Below the pieces are notes generated by a model that saw only the letters and a program-made list of their open reading frames with translations, ran no database searches and had not been told where the DNA came from. A program made the position numbers and the translations under genes. Source: Paractinoplanes durhamensis (lineage in GTDB: Bacteria; Actinomycetota; Actinomycetes; Mycobacteriales; Micromonosporaceae). From it: a DNA stretch of 64,000 bases. The DNA lies in assembly GCF_016862175.1 (NCBI RefSeq), contig NZ_BOML01000021.1:186001-250000 (forward strand), written 5' to 3'. Shown piece by piece: positions 40,218 to 48,968 of the stretch (its first letter is position 1; each line of letters starts with the position of its first letter).

Positions 40218-41281
40218 ATGGACACGCGTCGTCCGTCGGCGGCCGATCGGATGATCGCGTGCAGGAGTCGGTGCCGTCTGACGGCGTGGGCGAAATCCGG
40301 GGCGGTCGCGGTGCCGTCGAGGAGATCGTTCCGAATGGCCGCATACATGTGCGCCAGGTTGTGCATCGGTGTTCCCGCCAGGTGGGGGTAGTCGTCGTGG
40401 CCATCGGGCAGGGTCAGCCGGGACAGCGGGGCGCGACCTCGTGCGCCGCGCACCGTAACGGGCCCGAGGTGTGGATACCCGCTCGCGGACGTGATTTCGA
40501 GAGTTCCCTCGGTACCGTCGATGAGCAGGGAGAACCCCGGTCCGGACATGGTTGCTCCACGGTGATGGACGGAGAGGATCGCGCCGTCCGGCAGCGTGCC
40601 GGAGACGGCGATCTGGTCCTCGGCGGTCATCGGGACCGTCTGTCCGGTGCGGCCGAGCGGAACGATCGGGCGCCGGGTCGCCGTCGAGGCGATCACGTCC
40701 TGCAGCTCACCGACGACCATCGACACCACGTCGATGGCGTTTCCGAAAGCAATGGTGAGCATCGTGGCGCCGAGCGTGCGATCCAGGGTGTATCGCATCC
40801 GCTCGGAGACCGGGTTGCCCCACTCGATCGATGACGCCAGCACCGTCGCGGACAGCACGTCCCCGACGTACCCGTCGGCGACGAGGCCGGCCGGCCAGCG
40901 GATGGCGGGCGAGGAACGCCCGTGCAGCCCGATGAAGGTACGCGTGTCGCGGGCGGCGCCTTCCATCTCCACGGCCTCGGCCAGGTCGACCGCGAAGGGC
41001 CATTCGCTGAGCACCGGCACTCCCGCCCGGAGCGCGGGCAACACCAGCTCGCGGTGCCGCGGCACCTTGACCGCGACGACCACGAGGTCGACGTTCTCGT
41101 CCGCCACGAGCTGTTCGACCGAGGCGTAGCCGGGCACCCCGAACGCGGCGCCGGCGACGGCGGCCGACGCGCGGGAACTCGTCGCCAGGGCGGTGAGCTC
41201 CATGCCGTCGACTGCCGACAACGCGGGCAGGTGGGCCCCGGCCGCCCATCCGCCCGAAGCGCTCAGCCCCACGATCCCCAC
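40214..41281 (-). CDS. Gfo/Idh/MocA oxidoreductase (Gal80-like), N-terminus at a rearrangement junction
   Basis: 355 residues if read from GTG 41281, giving VGIVGLSASGGWAAGAHLPAL as N-terminus, a few residues shorter than usual for this family. The Rossmann part, the WPFAVDLAEA motif (in place of EKP) and LHGRSSPAIRW resemble the Gal80-like branch of Gfo/Idh proteins. There is no ribosome binding site near the GTG; the sequence upstream is the antisense of a truncated aldo/keto reductase, and homology of the two switches at 41281/41282. The gene may have lost its native start and be poorly expressed. Confidence 0.75.
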   Translation of the reverse strand: MGIVGLSASGGWAAGAHLPALSAVDGMELTALATSSRASAAVAGAAFGVPGYASVEQLVADENVDLVVVAVKVPRHRELVLPALRAGVPVLSEWPFAVDLAEAVEMEGAARDTRTFIGLHGRSSPAIRWPAGLVADGYVGDVLSATVLASSIEWGNPVSERMRYTLDRTLGATMLTIAFGNAIDVVSMVVGELQDVIASTATRRPIVPLGRTGQTVPMTAEDQIAVSGTLPDGAILSVHHRGATMSGPGFSLLIDGTEGTLEITSASGYPHLGPVTVRGARGRAPLSRLTLPDGHDDYPHLAGTPMHNLAHMYAAIRNDLLDGTATAPDFAHAVRRHRLLHAIIRSAADGRRVSI

Positions 41282-41650
41282 CCGCTGGGCCGCGGGTTCC
41301 TCACCGGCGGCATCCGCACGCTGGACGACCTCGACGCCGACGACTGGCGCCGTACCAACCCGCGCTTCGCCGGCGGCAACCTCGACCGCAACATGCGCAT
41401 CGTCGACGATGTCCGCGCCGTCGCCGCCGAGGCCGGGGCCACGCCCGCGCAGATCGCCCTGGCCTGGCTGCTCGCCCAGGGCGACGACGTCGCCCCCATC
41501 CCCGGCACCACGCGCATCGACCGGATCGAGGAGAACGCCGCCGCCGACCGCATCAGCCTCACCGACCGCCAGATCGCCCGACTGGACAACCTGACGCCGG
41601 CCACCGGCGACCGCTACGACGAAGCCAACATGGCCGCCCTCGACCACTGA
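41282..41650 (+). pseudogene. 3' fragment of an aldo/keto reductase gene
   Basis: The plus-strand frame from 41282 to TGA 41648-41650 encodes about 122 residues that match the C-terminal third of an aldo/keto reductase: PLGRGFLTGGIRTLDDLD, then ALAWLLAQGDDVAPIPGTTR and ISLTDRQIARLDN. The usual about 200 N-terminal residues with the catalytic Tyr and Lys are absent; upstream in this frame is antisense to the Gfo/Idh gene. It is a truncated gene left by a deletion or inversion. Confidence 0.8.
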
Positions 41651-41775
41651 GCGGATGAGAGCCGCCGGGGCCGCGGCGCGCCCGGCTGAAGAGCGCTGAG
41701 TCGGTGTGTGGAAGTCGGGGCGGTGCGGGTGCGGCGATAGGGTGACGTCAGCCGTCTAGTGGGGGAGGGGTGCGG

Positions 41776-42486
41776 GTGCCGAGGTCTGAGCGGGGGCCGG
41801 CCAATCCCGGTGGGCTGGTGGAGGAAGAGCTTGAGGGCTCGAAGAAGCACGCTATTGCTCAGCAGCTTCGGCGGGACATCGCGGCTGGGGTGATCAAGCC
41901 GGGGGAGAAGCTGTCCGAGGCTCGGCTGGCCGCTCGGTTCGGGGTCAGCCGGATGCCGGTTCGGGAGGCTCTCAAGGAGCTCGAATCGGCCGGGTTTCTC
42001 ACCGTTGAGCATCGGCGGGGCACGTTTGTGAAGAGCCTTCGCCGGCACGAGATCCTTGATCTGTTCGAGGTTCGTGAGGCGGTGGAGGGGATGGCCGCCC
42101 GGCTCTGTGCGGGGCGCGGCAACAACGAGTTTCTCACCCAGCTCGATGAAATCATGGCCGAGATGAGCCTCGCGGTGGAGGCGGCCGACTCCGATGGCTA
42201 CAGCGCGATCGATGCCCGGCTGCATGCTCTGATCGCGGCCGGGTCCGGCAACGGGCGGCTTCTGGAGCACTACAACCTGCTGGTGCAGCAGCTCAACCGG
42301 GGCTATCTGTCGTCGATCGTGACCCGGCGTGCGGGCCGGATGCGGCGGTCGTTCGAGGAGCACCGGGCCGTGGTTCAGGCGCTGCATGCGCATGACGCCG
42401 ATGCCGCCGAGAGCGCGATGCGGGTGCACGTGCGCACCGGGCGGGCCGAGCTGCAGGACGAGGTCGCGAGCAAGTTCGACCTCTAA
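41776..42486 (+). CDS. GntR-family regulator, FadR/FCD type
   Basis: 236 residues from GTG 41776, preferred over GTG 41770 because GGGGGAGGGG then lies at a usable distance. The winged helix is at about 25-85 (AAGVIKPGEKLSEARLAARFGVSRMPVREALKELE) and the FCD effector domain at about 95-225 (LFEVREAVEGMAARL, HRAVVQALHAHDADAAE). It lies directly upstream of the BMP transporter operon, and four copies of a CTGGTATGGCAG-like site surround the gap between them. It is likely the local repressor responding to the imported compound. Confidence 0.92.
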   Translation: MPRSERGPANPGGLVEEELEGSKKHAIAQQLRRDIAAGVIKPGEKLSEARLAARFGVSRMPVREALKELESAGFLTVEHRRGTFVKSLRRHEILDLFEVREAVEGMAARLCAGRGNNEFLTQLDEIMAEMSLAVEAADSDGYSAIDARLHALIAAGSGNGRLLEHYNLLVQQLNRGYLSSIVTRRAGRMRRSFEEHRAVVQALHAHDADAAESAMRVHVRTGRAELQDEVASKFDL

Positions 42487-42493
42487 AGGCCGG

Positions 42494-42688
42494 CTGGTAT
42501 GGCAGTTTCCGGCACGTCTCGTTTGTGAAAACTGGGTAACGGCCCCCAGGACTATTGACTTCTAGTATGGCAGATTCCCAGACTGGTGACCGCGCCTCAG
42601 GGAACAGCAGGTAAAACTGCCATACCAGAAGAGAGTCACCCCATGCGCCTTCGGATTGCCTTGATCTCCCTTGCGACAGCCATACCAG
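42494..42688. promoter_or_regulatory. operator region with four CTGGTATGGCAG-like sites
   Basis: Sites: 42494-42505 (CTGGTATGGCAG), 42562-42573 (CTAGTATGGCAG), 42617-42628 (inverse orientation, exact) and 42677-42688 (inverse, CTGGTATGGCTG, inside the lipoprotein codons). The first three extend to TT-rich flanks. TTGACT at 42555-42560 may be a -35. The sites are two direct and two inverse, consistent with GntR binding and looping. Confidence 0.65.
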
Positions 42689-43671
42689 TAGCCCTCGCCG
42701 GTTGCGACGGGAATTCCGCCGGTGAGAAGACCGACGGCGTCACCAACATCGGCTTCCTCGCCCCGGCGCCGCGCAACGACGGCGGCTTCACGCAGTACGC
42801 CCTGGCCGGCGTTCAGGCCGCGGTCGACGCCGACCCCACGCTCAAGCTCACCTCGATCGTCGACAACGCCGCCGAGTCCCAGCAGCAGATCGACGGCCTC
42901 ACCTCGCTCGCCGCCAAGAACAAGGTGGTGGTCGCGGACGGCGCCGTGCTCAACAAGGCCGTCGCGGTGGTCGCGCCGAAATACCCGGACACCCACTTCG
43001 TGCTGATCGCCTCCGACCTGGAGAGCCTCGCCAACAACGTCAGTTCGGTGACGGTCGCGGTCGGCCTCAACGCGATCGTGGCCGGCGCGGTCGCCTCCAA
43101 CCAGTCGAAGAGCAAGAAGATCGGCATGATCGCCGGGCCCGAGGTGCCGTCCTCGACCGCCTGGTACTACGGCATGAAGCAGGGCGCCGCCGCCGAGAAC
43201 GCCCAGACCCAGGTGTCGCAGGCGTACACCAACGACTACAACGACGTCGGCAAGGCCAAGCAGGCGGCCGAGGCGATGATCGCCAACGGGGTCGACCAGA
43301 TCCTCTCCGACCTGGACTCCGGCTCGACCGGCATCTACCAGGCGGCCGACGGCAAGGCCGGCACCGGCGTCTACAACGTCTTCGCGCTGCACTGCGACGA
43401 CAACCCGAACATCATCGGCTCGGGCATCGTGAACTGGTCCGATGTGCTCAAGACGGCGGTCACCGAGGCGGCCGCGGGCAAGCTGCCGGCCGGCGCGATC
43501 AGCTTCGGCCTCAAGTCGGGGGCGCTGTCCTACCAGTTCTGCCCGGGCAAGGGCACCGACGCCCAGAAGGCCCTCGCCGAGAAGATCACCTCGCAGATCT
43601 CGGACGGCAGCATCACCCCGGCCGAGGGTGTCCTGCTGCCCAAGCCGAGCTACGCGTACGAGCAGCGCTGA
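42643..43671 (+). CDS. BMP-family substrate-binding lipoprotein
   Basis: 342 residues from ATG 42643. A lipoprotein signal ends at the lipobox ALAGC. The mature part begins VTNIGFLAPAPRNDGGFTQYALAGV and has DGAVLNKAVAVVAPKYPDTHFVLI, the pattern of the basic membrane protein family that binds nucleosides or purine-like compounds. It is the binding component of the ABC importer encoded directly downstream. A GntR-type site lies within its signal-peptide codons. The ligand is not necessarily a nucleoside. Confidence 0.9.
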   Translation: MRLRIALISLATAIPVALAGCDGNSAGEKTDGVTNIGFLAPAPRNDGGFTQYALAGVQAAVDADPTLKLTSIVDNAAESQQQIDGLTSLAAKNKVVVADGAVLNKAVAVVAPKYPDTHFVLIASDLESLANNVSSVTVAVGLNAIVAGAVASNQSKSKKIGMIAGPEVPSSTAWYYGMKQGAAAENAQTQVSQAYTNDYNDVGKAKQAAEAMIANGVDQILSDLDSGSTGIYQAADGKAGTGVYNVFALHCDDNPNIIGSGIVNWSDVLKTAVTEAAAGKLPAGAISFGLKSGALSYQFCPGKGTDAQKALAEKITSQISDGSITPAEGVLLPKPSYAYEQR

Positions 43672-43672
43672 C

Positions 43673-45196
43673 ATGACCACCGATCCCGGCCCCGCACTCC
43701 AGTTGACCGGCATCACCAAGCGGTTCGGCGCCTTCGTCGCCAACGACCGGATCGACCTCGGCATCGCCTGGGGCGAGGTGCACGCGCTGCTCGGTGAGAA
43801 CGGCGCGGGCAAGACCACGCTGATGCGGATCGTCACCGGCCTCTACCAGCCGGACGAGGGCACCATGCGCCTCGACGGCGAGCCGGTCACGTTCCGCCGG
43901 CCGGAGCAGGCCCTGCGGGCCGGGATCGGCATGGTCCACCAGCACTTCACCCTGGTGCCCACGCTGACCGAGCTGGAGAACCTCACGATGGCCCCGGCCT
44001 TCCTCCCGTGGGCGAACGGCCGGTCGGCCGCCCGGAGGAAGGCCGCCGAGGTCGAGCGGGCCACCGGCCTGCGGATCGAACCGGACCGCCTGGTCGCCGA
44101 CGCGGCGGTCGGCGAGCGGCAGCGACTCGAGATCGTCAAGCTGCTGTCCCGCGGCGCCCGGCTGCTGATCTTCGACGAGCCGAGTGCCGCGCTCAGCCCG
44201 GGGGAGTGGGACGAGCTGGCCAAGCTCATGCGGCGACTGGCCGGCGAGGGCCACGCGGTCGTCCTGATCTCCCACAAGCTGTCCGAGGTCTTCGCGGTCG
44301 CCGACCGCTGGACCGTGCTGCGCGGCGGCGCGGTGGCCGGCACCGGCGACATCGCCGGCACCACACCGGCCGAGCTGGTCGCGCTGATGGTCGGCGAGTC
44401 CCTGGCGCCGCGCCGGGAGCGCACGCCGGCCACCCCGGGCGGTCCGGCGCTGGTCATCGAGGGCCTGACGGTCGCCCGGGACAGCGGCGCGACCGCCCTC
44501 GACGAGGTCGGCCTGGAGGTCCGGGCCGGCGAGATCGTCGGGATCGCCGGAGTGGCCGGCAGCGGCCAGAGCGAGCTCGTCGAGGCGGTGCTGGGCATTC
44601 GCCCGGTGGCCGGCGGCACGATCGAGATCGGCGGGCGACGGCTGGAACGCCGTACCCCGGAAGGGTTTTATGCCGCCGGCGGCGCACTGATCCCGGAGGA
44701 CCGCCATCATGTCGCCGTCATCGGCGGCATGAGTCTCGGCGAGAACATCAACCTGCGCGCCCTGCGCCACGCGCCGCTGGCGCGGCGAGGCCGGATCGAC
44801 ATCGGTGCGGCCAGGGTGCGGGCGCGGCGGCTTATTGAGGAGTACGAGGTACGCGCGACCGGCGAGCACCAGCCGATGGCCCGTCTGTCCGGCGGTAACC
44901 AGCAGAAAGCCGTCCTGGCCCGGGAGTTGTCCACCGATCCGTCGCTGGTCATCGCCGTGCAGCCGGTGCGTGGCCTGGACGTGCGCGCCACCGAGTTCGT
45001 CTACCGGCGGCTGACCGAGCACCGCGACCGCGGCGGCGCCGTCCTGCTCATCTCGATGGACCTGGACGAGGTGCTGGCCCTGTCCGACCGGATCGCCGTC
45101 CTCGCGCACGGCCGGGTCCGCGGCGTCCTCGACGCGGCCGACGCCACCCGCGCCGGGATCGGCTCGCTGATGACCTCGTCCGAGGTGACGGCATGA
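43673..45196 (+). CDS. ABC importer ATPase, double nucleotide-binding domain
   Basis: 507 residues from ATG 43673, one base after the stop of the binding protein gene, so translation is coupled. Two ATPase halves: the first has Walker A GENGAGKTT and Walker B LLIFDEP; the second has a degenerate Walker A GVAGSGQSE, signature LSGGNQQK and LVIAVQPVRGLD. This is the usual layout for ATPases of BMP-type and sugar importers such as MglA. It works with the two permeases downstream. Confidence 0.93.
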   Translation: MTTDPGPALQLTGITKRFGAFVANDRIDLGIAWGEVHALLGENGAGKTTLMRIVTGLYQPDEGTMRLDGEPVTFRRPEQALRAGIGMVHQHFTLVPTLTELENLTMAPAFLPWANGRSAARRKAAEVERATGLRIEPDRLVADAAVGERQRLEIVKLLSRGARLLIFDEPSAALSPGEWDELAKLMRRLAGEGHAVVLISHKLSEVFAVADRWTVLRGGAVAGTGDIAGTTPAELVALMVGESLAPRRERTPATPGGPALVIEGLTVARDSGATALDEVGLEVRAGEIVGIAGVAGSGQSELVEAVLGIRPVAGGTIEIGGRRLERRTPEGFYAAGGALIPEDRHHVAVIGGMSLGENINLRALRHAPLARRGRIDIGAARVRARRLIEEYEVRATGEHQPMARLSGGNQQKAVLARELSTDPSLVIAVQPVRGLDVRATEFVYRRLTEHRDRGGAVLLISMDLDEVLALSDRIAVLAHGRVRGVLDAADATRAGIGSLMTSSEVTA

Positions 45197-45285
45197 CCGC
45201 CTGCACCGAGCGGCACTTCCGTAAATTGCACGCCCAGACCGCAGGCGAGGGCCAGAAGGGCATGCCTAAGGAGGGCACAGCATGA
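45193..45285 (+). CDS. 30-residue micro-ORF with ATGA overlaps at both ends
   Basis: ATG 45193 overlaps the stop of the ATPase gene and TGA 45283-45285 overlaps the start of the first permease gene, both as ATGA. The product starts MTACTERHFRKLHAQ and is not recognisable. The ten bases GCATGACCGC occur at 45191-45200 and again at 45280-45289, so the 89-bp segment looks like an insertion that duplicated the junction. The segment also carries AAGGAGG just before the permease. It may act as a translational coupler; whether the peptide matters is unknown. Confidence 0.45.
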   Translation: MTACTERHFRKLHAQTAGEGQKGMPKEGTA

Positions 45286-46382
45286 CCGCGGCGGCCGGGT
45301 TGATCCGGCGCGACCGCGGGATGCCGGCCTGGGTGGGCCGCGTGGTCACCCAGCTCGGGGTTGCCGCCGCCGCGCTCGTGGTCGCGGCGCTGCTGCTCCT
45401 GGTGATCGGGGTGTCGCCGGTCGACGCGGCGTCGGCGTTCTGGAGCGGCACGTTCGGCTCGCCGACCAACGCCGGCACCACGCTCACCCAGGCGGTTCCG
45501 CTGTTCCTGGTGGCGCTCGGCTGGATCGTCGCCGACAAGGCCGGGCGCATGCACGTCGGCTTCCCCGGCCAGGTCGTCACCGGCGGCTGCGCCGCGGCGG
45601 CGGTCGGCCTGCACAGCGGCGGCCTGCCCGGCGTCGTCGCGGTGGTGCTGTGCGCGCTGGCCGGGATCGCCGGTGGCGCGCTGTGGGCGGGCATCGTGGC
45701 GTGGTTGTGGGCGTCCCGCGGCGTACTCGAAATCGTCTCGTCGTTGTTGTTGAATCTGGTCGCCCTGCAAACGCTGGCGTGGCTGGTCCGCGGGCCGCTG
45801 CAGGGCTCGCTGGACCGGCAGCCGCAGTCGGCGAACTTCCCGGCGTCCGCCCTGTGGCCGGCGGTGGAGTCGGTGCCCGGCCGCACCCTGTCCTACGACG
45901 TCATCCTGCTGCCGCTGCTCGCGGCCGGGCTGATCTGGGTGTTCGCCCGCACCACGTTCGGCTTCGAGCTGCGCGCCTCCGGCGGCAACCTGGAGGCGGC
46001 CCGCTGGTCCGGCATCAACCCGGTCCGGCAGGGCGTCACCGCGATCGTGATCTCCGGTGGCCTGGCCGGGCTGGCCGGGGCGGCGCTGCTGTTCGCCGGC
46101 TCGGCGCCCTGGCTGAGCGAGGGCTTCGAGGCCGGGATCGGGTTCAACGGCATCGCGGTGGCGCTGCTGGCCCGTAACTCGCCGGTCGGCGCAATCCTCA
46201 CCGCGATCGTGTTCTCCTCGCTCAACGTCGGTGGCACCTCGCTGCAGGCGCTGCTGGACGTGCCGTCGTCGCTGGCGTCGGTGCTGCAGGGCGCCGTGAT
46301 CGTCCTGGTCCTGGTGGCCGCCGTGCTGGCGCACCGCCGCCGCCGGGCCGCGCCGATAAAGATGAAAGAGCTGGTGGCGTGA
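45282..46382 (+). CDS. BMP-type ABC importer permease, subunit 1
   Basis: 366 residues, about ten membrane segments, with the cytoplasmic coupling motif ELRASGGNLEAARWSGINP typical of branched-chain/nucleoside permeases. AAGGAGG lies about 7 nt before the ATG, inside the micro-ORF. It forms the membrane channel together with the next gene, whose start overlaps this stop. Confidence 0.9.
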   Translation: MTAAAGLIRRDRGMPAWVGRVVTQLGVAAAALVVAALLLLVIGVSPVDAASAFWSGTFGSPTNAGTTLTQAVPLFLVALGWIVADKAGRMHVGFPGQVVTGGCAAAAVGLHSGGLPGVVAVVLCALAGIAGGALWAGIVAWLWASRGVLEIVSSLLLNLVALQTLAWLVRGPLQGSLDRQPQSANFPASALWPAVESVPGRTLSYDVILLPLLAAGLIWVFARTTFGFELRASGGNLEAARWSGINPVRQGVTAIVISGGLAGLAGAALLFAGSAPWLSEGFEAGIGFNGIAVALLARNSPVGAILTAIVFSSLNVGGTSLQALLDVPSSLASVLQGAVIVLVLVAAVLAHRRRRAAPIKMKELVA

Positions 46383-47440
46383 TGGGTGTCCTCGACATCG
46401 CGTTTCTCGTTTCCGCGCTGACCATCGCCGCGCCGATCCTGCTGGCCGCGACCGGTGAGCTGATCGCCCAGCGGGCCGGGGTGATGAACGTCGGCCTGGA
46501 GGGCGTGCTGCTGGCCGGGGCGTTCGCCGGCTACCTGACGATGACCCGGATCGACAACCAAGCGCTTGGTTTCCTCGGCGGGATCGCCGGTGGGCTGCTG
46601 CTGGCCGCGCTGATGGGCGTCCTGGCGATCGAGGTGAAGGTCGACCAGATCGTCGCCGGCATCGCGATCGGCGTGCTCGGCACCGGCCTGACCTCGTTCC
46701 TCGATCAGCATTTCGTGCCCGAGCCGCGGACGTTCACCCCGCTGCCCCGGCTGTCCGTGCCGCTGCTGTCGGACGTGCCGGTGCTCGGTGAGGTGCTGTT
46801 CCACCAGGACCTGTTCATCTACGTCACGGTCGCGCTGGTGGTGCTGGCCGGGCTGGCCATGTACCGCACGACCTGGGGCATCAACCTGGCCGCGACCGGC
46901 GAGACCCCGATCGCCGCCGACGCGGCCGGGATCAGCGTGCGCGGCGTGCGCTGGGCCGCGGTCCTCATCGCCGGGGCGTTCGCCGGGGCGGCCGGGGCGT
47001 ACATCTCGATCGGTGATGTCGGTGTCTTCCGTGAAGCCATGACCGGGGGCCGTGGTTATCTCGCGATCGCCGCGGTGCTGTTCGGCTCGTGGCGGCTGCG
47101 CGGGCTGCTGGCCGCGGTGACCATCTTCGCGGTGACCGACGCGGTCCAGCTGCGTCTGCAGTCCCTGCCCACCGTCCCGGGCGAGGTCTGGGGCGTGGCC
47201 GCGCTCCTGGTCGCCGTCGGTGTCGCCCGAAGCCGGCGCCCCCGGGCCCGGCTGATCGGCGCGGCCGTCCTTCTCGGCCTGGTCGCGCTCGCCGTTCTCC
47301 GTCCCCAGCTCACCCTGCCGGCGTCCCTCTGGCTGGCGATGCCCTACGTGCTGGCCCTGGTCGCGCTGGCCGCCGGTCGCGCGTCACGGCACCGTGCGCC
47401 GTCGGCCCTCACCGTCCCGTACATCCGAAGCGAGGCCTGA
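46382..47440 (+). CDS. BMP-type ABC importer permease, subunit 2
   Basis: 352 residues from ATG 46382 (GTG 46379 possible), with about nine membrane segments. LIAQRAGVMNVGLEGVLLAGAF and NLAATGETPIAADAAGISVRGVRW are conserved in second permeases of the nucleoside importer group. The start overlaps the stop of subunit 1. The C-terminus extends about 60 residues with two additional hydrophobic stretches and a basic tail. Confidence 0.9.
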   Translation: MGVLDIAFLVSALTIAAPILLAATGELIAQRAGVMNVGLEGVLLAGAFAGYLTMTRIDNQALGFLGGIAGGLLLAALMGVLAIEVKVDQIVAGIAIGVLGTGLTSFLDQHFVPEPRTFTPLPRLSVPLLSDVPVLGEVLFHQDLFIYVTVALVVLAGLAMYRTTWGINLAATGETPIAADAAGISVRGVRWAAVLIAGAFAGAAGAYISIGDVGVFREAMTGGRGYLAIAAVLFGSWRLRGLLAAVTIFAVTDAVQLRLQSLPTVPGEVWGVAALLVAVGVARSRRPRARLIGAAVLLGLVALAVLRPQLTLPASLWLAMPYVLALVALAAGRASRHRAPSALTVPYIRSEA

Positions 47441-47443
47441 ACA

Positions 47444-48322
47444 GTGATCACCGATGTGCACACCCATTTCTGGGTGCCGGACCACCAGGGCTCACCCTGG
47501 ACCGACGACCTGACCCGGGTGGCCCGCAAGCACGCCGACGGGTCGATCGACGAGGTCACCCTGGAGGGCTACCGGCGGCAGGTGGCGCCGGCCGAGCAGT
47601 CCATCGTGTTCGGCCTGCAGGCCCAGGCGTCCGGGATCATGGTGCCGAACGACGCGGTCGCCGCGTTCGTCCGCGACGTCGGCGGCCGGACCGTCGGGTT
47701 CCTGTCGGTCGACCCGACCCGGCACGACGCGGTCGCCGAGATCGAACGGGCGCACCACGACCTCGGGCTGGTCGGCATCAAGCTCGGCCCGATCTACCAG
47801 GGCACCTCCCCGCTGCACCCGCTCTGCCTGCGGGTCTTCCGCACCGCCGAGCGGCTCGGGCTGCCGGTGATGATCCACCAGGGGGCGATCTTCACCAACG
47901 CCGGCCGGCTCAGCGACGCGAACCCGCTGCTGCTCGACGACGTGGCGACCGCGTTCCCCGACCTCAAGATCGTCATCGCGCACATGGGTCACCCGTGGAT
48001 CTTCGAGGCGGTGACGGTGATGCGCCGGCACCCCAACGTCTACGCCGACACGTCGGCCATCCCGAACCGCCCGACCGTGCTGGCCAACGCCCTGTGCGCG
48101 GCCAAGGAGTACGGCGTGCTGCACAAGGTGCTCTTCGGCAGCGACTCGCCGATGGTCGGCACCACCAACGCCATCGAGACCCTGCGGCGGGTGGTGTCCC
48201 ACACCCAGAAGTTCGGGATCACCCCGATCACCGACGAGGAGCTGCACGACCTGCTGCACCGCCCGTCGTTCGACCTGCTCGGGATCCCGGCCCCTTCATC
48301 GGAAAGGATCATCAGTGTCTGA
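47444..48322 (+). CDS. amidohydrolase-family metal enzyme (ACMSD-like)
   Basis: 292 residues. The metal-binding HxH is in ITDVHTHFW at the N-terminus; further ligands are His in LPVMIHQGAIF and IVIAHMGHPW and Asp in VLFGSDSPM. This is the amidohydrolase_2 family, which includes aminocarboxymuconate semialdehyde decarboxylase and other non-oxidative aromatic decarboxylases. It starts 3 bp after the permease. Its place in the operon suggests decarboxylation or hydrolysis of a ring-derived acid. Confidence 0.85.
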   Translation: MITDVHTHFWVPDHQGSPWTDDLTRVARKHADGSIDEVTLEGYRRQVAPAEQSIVFGLQAQASGIMVPNDAVAAFVRDVGGRTVGFLSVDPTRHDAVAEIERAHHDLGLVGIKLGPIYQGTSPLHPLCLRVFRTAERLGLPVMIHQGAIFTNAGRLSDANPLLLDDVATAFPDLKIVIAHMGHPWIFEAVTVMRRHPNVYADTSAIPNRPTVLANALCAAKEYGVLHKVLFGSDSPMVGTTNAIETLRRVVSHTQKFGITPITDEELHDLLHRPSFDLLGIPAPSSERIISV

Positions 48323-48968
48323 CCTGCCCTTCCTCGACGGCGCGCACGTGCGCGGCGGCGAGCTTCCGGTCGAGATCTCGATGGAGCCTCGGCTGGCCGG
48401 CGCGCCGTTCGCGTACGAGACGGTGGTCTCCGACGATGCCGACGGCTTCTTCGCGGTCTGGGCCTGCGACGCCGGCGTCTACCCGCGGGTCAAGGACCGG
48501 CGTGGCTCGTTCATGTACATCCTCGAGGGCGACGCCACGATCACCGACCAGGACGGTACGCAGCACCTGCTCACCGCGGACAGCGTGATCGTCCTGCCCT
48601 ACGGGTGGGCCGGGCAGTGGGACATCCGCAAGACGATCCGCAAGGTCTACGTGCACACCACGCCGGTGCCGCCGTTCCGCGCGGGCGTGCAGCCGTCGGT
48701 GTTCGGCACCGAGCCGGGCCTGATCTTCGACGGACCGGACGGTCAGTGCCTGCTCCACAACGTTCCGGCCGGTCCGGAGGTCGTGCCGGACGACGGTCGT
48801 GCCCGCTTCCTGTACGTCATCTCCGGGGCCGGCTCGGTCGGTTCCCGGCAGCTTGCCGCGGGCGATGTGCTCGCCCTGCCCAGCGGCTGGTCCGGCGTCA
48901 TCGAGGTCACCGCGCCGATGCGCCGCTTCGACGTCCTCACCTCTGGCTCTCTTGGAGAAGATCAATGA
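48315..48968 (+). CDS. two-domain cupin protein
   Basis: 217 residues, GTG start overlapping the amidohydrolase gene by 8 bp. The first cupin half has the DUF861-like pattern GSFMYILEGDATITDQDG, VIVLPYGWAGQWDI and IRKVYV; the second half is a weaker cupin (RFLYVISGAGSVG, GDVLALPSGWSG). The usual His-rich metal motif is largely absent, so metal binding is doubtful. Related cupins include ureidoglycine aminohydrolase and EutQ-like proteins. It may be an isomerase or small ring-product enzyme. Confidence 0.72.
   Translation: MSDLPFLDGAHVRGGELPVEISMEPRLAGAPFAYETVVSDDADGFFAVWACDAGVYPRVKDRRGSFMYILEGDATITDQDGTQHLLTADSVIVLPYGWAGQWDIRKTIRKVYVHTTPVPPFRAGVQPSVFGTEPGLIFDGPDGQCLLHNVPAGPEVVPDDGRARFLYVISGAGSVGSRQLAAGDVLALPSGWSGVIEVTAPMRRFDVLTSGSLGEDQ

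Noticed and set aside
41743..41750. TGACGTCA palindrome upstream of the GntR gene
   Set aside because: An 8-bp palindrome is expected by chance at this scale and it does not resemble the GntR sites downstream.
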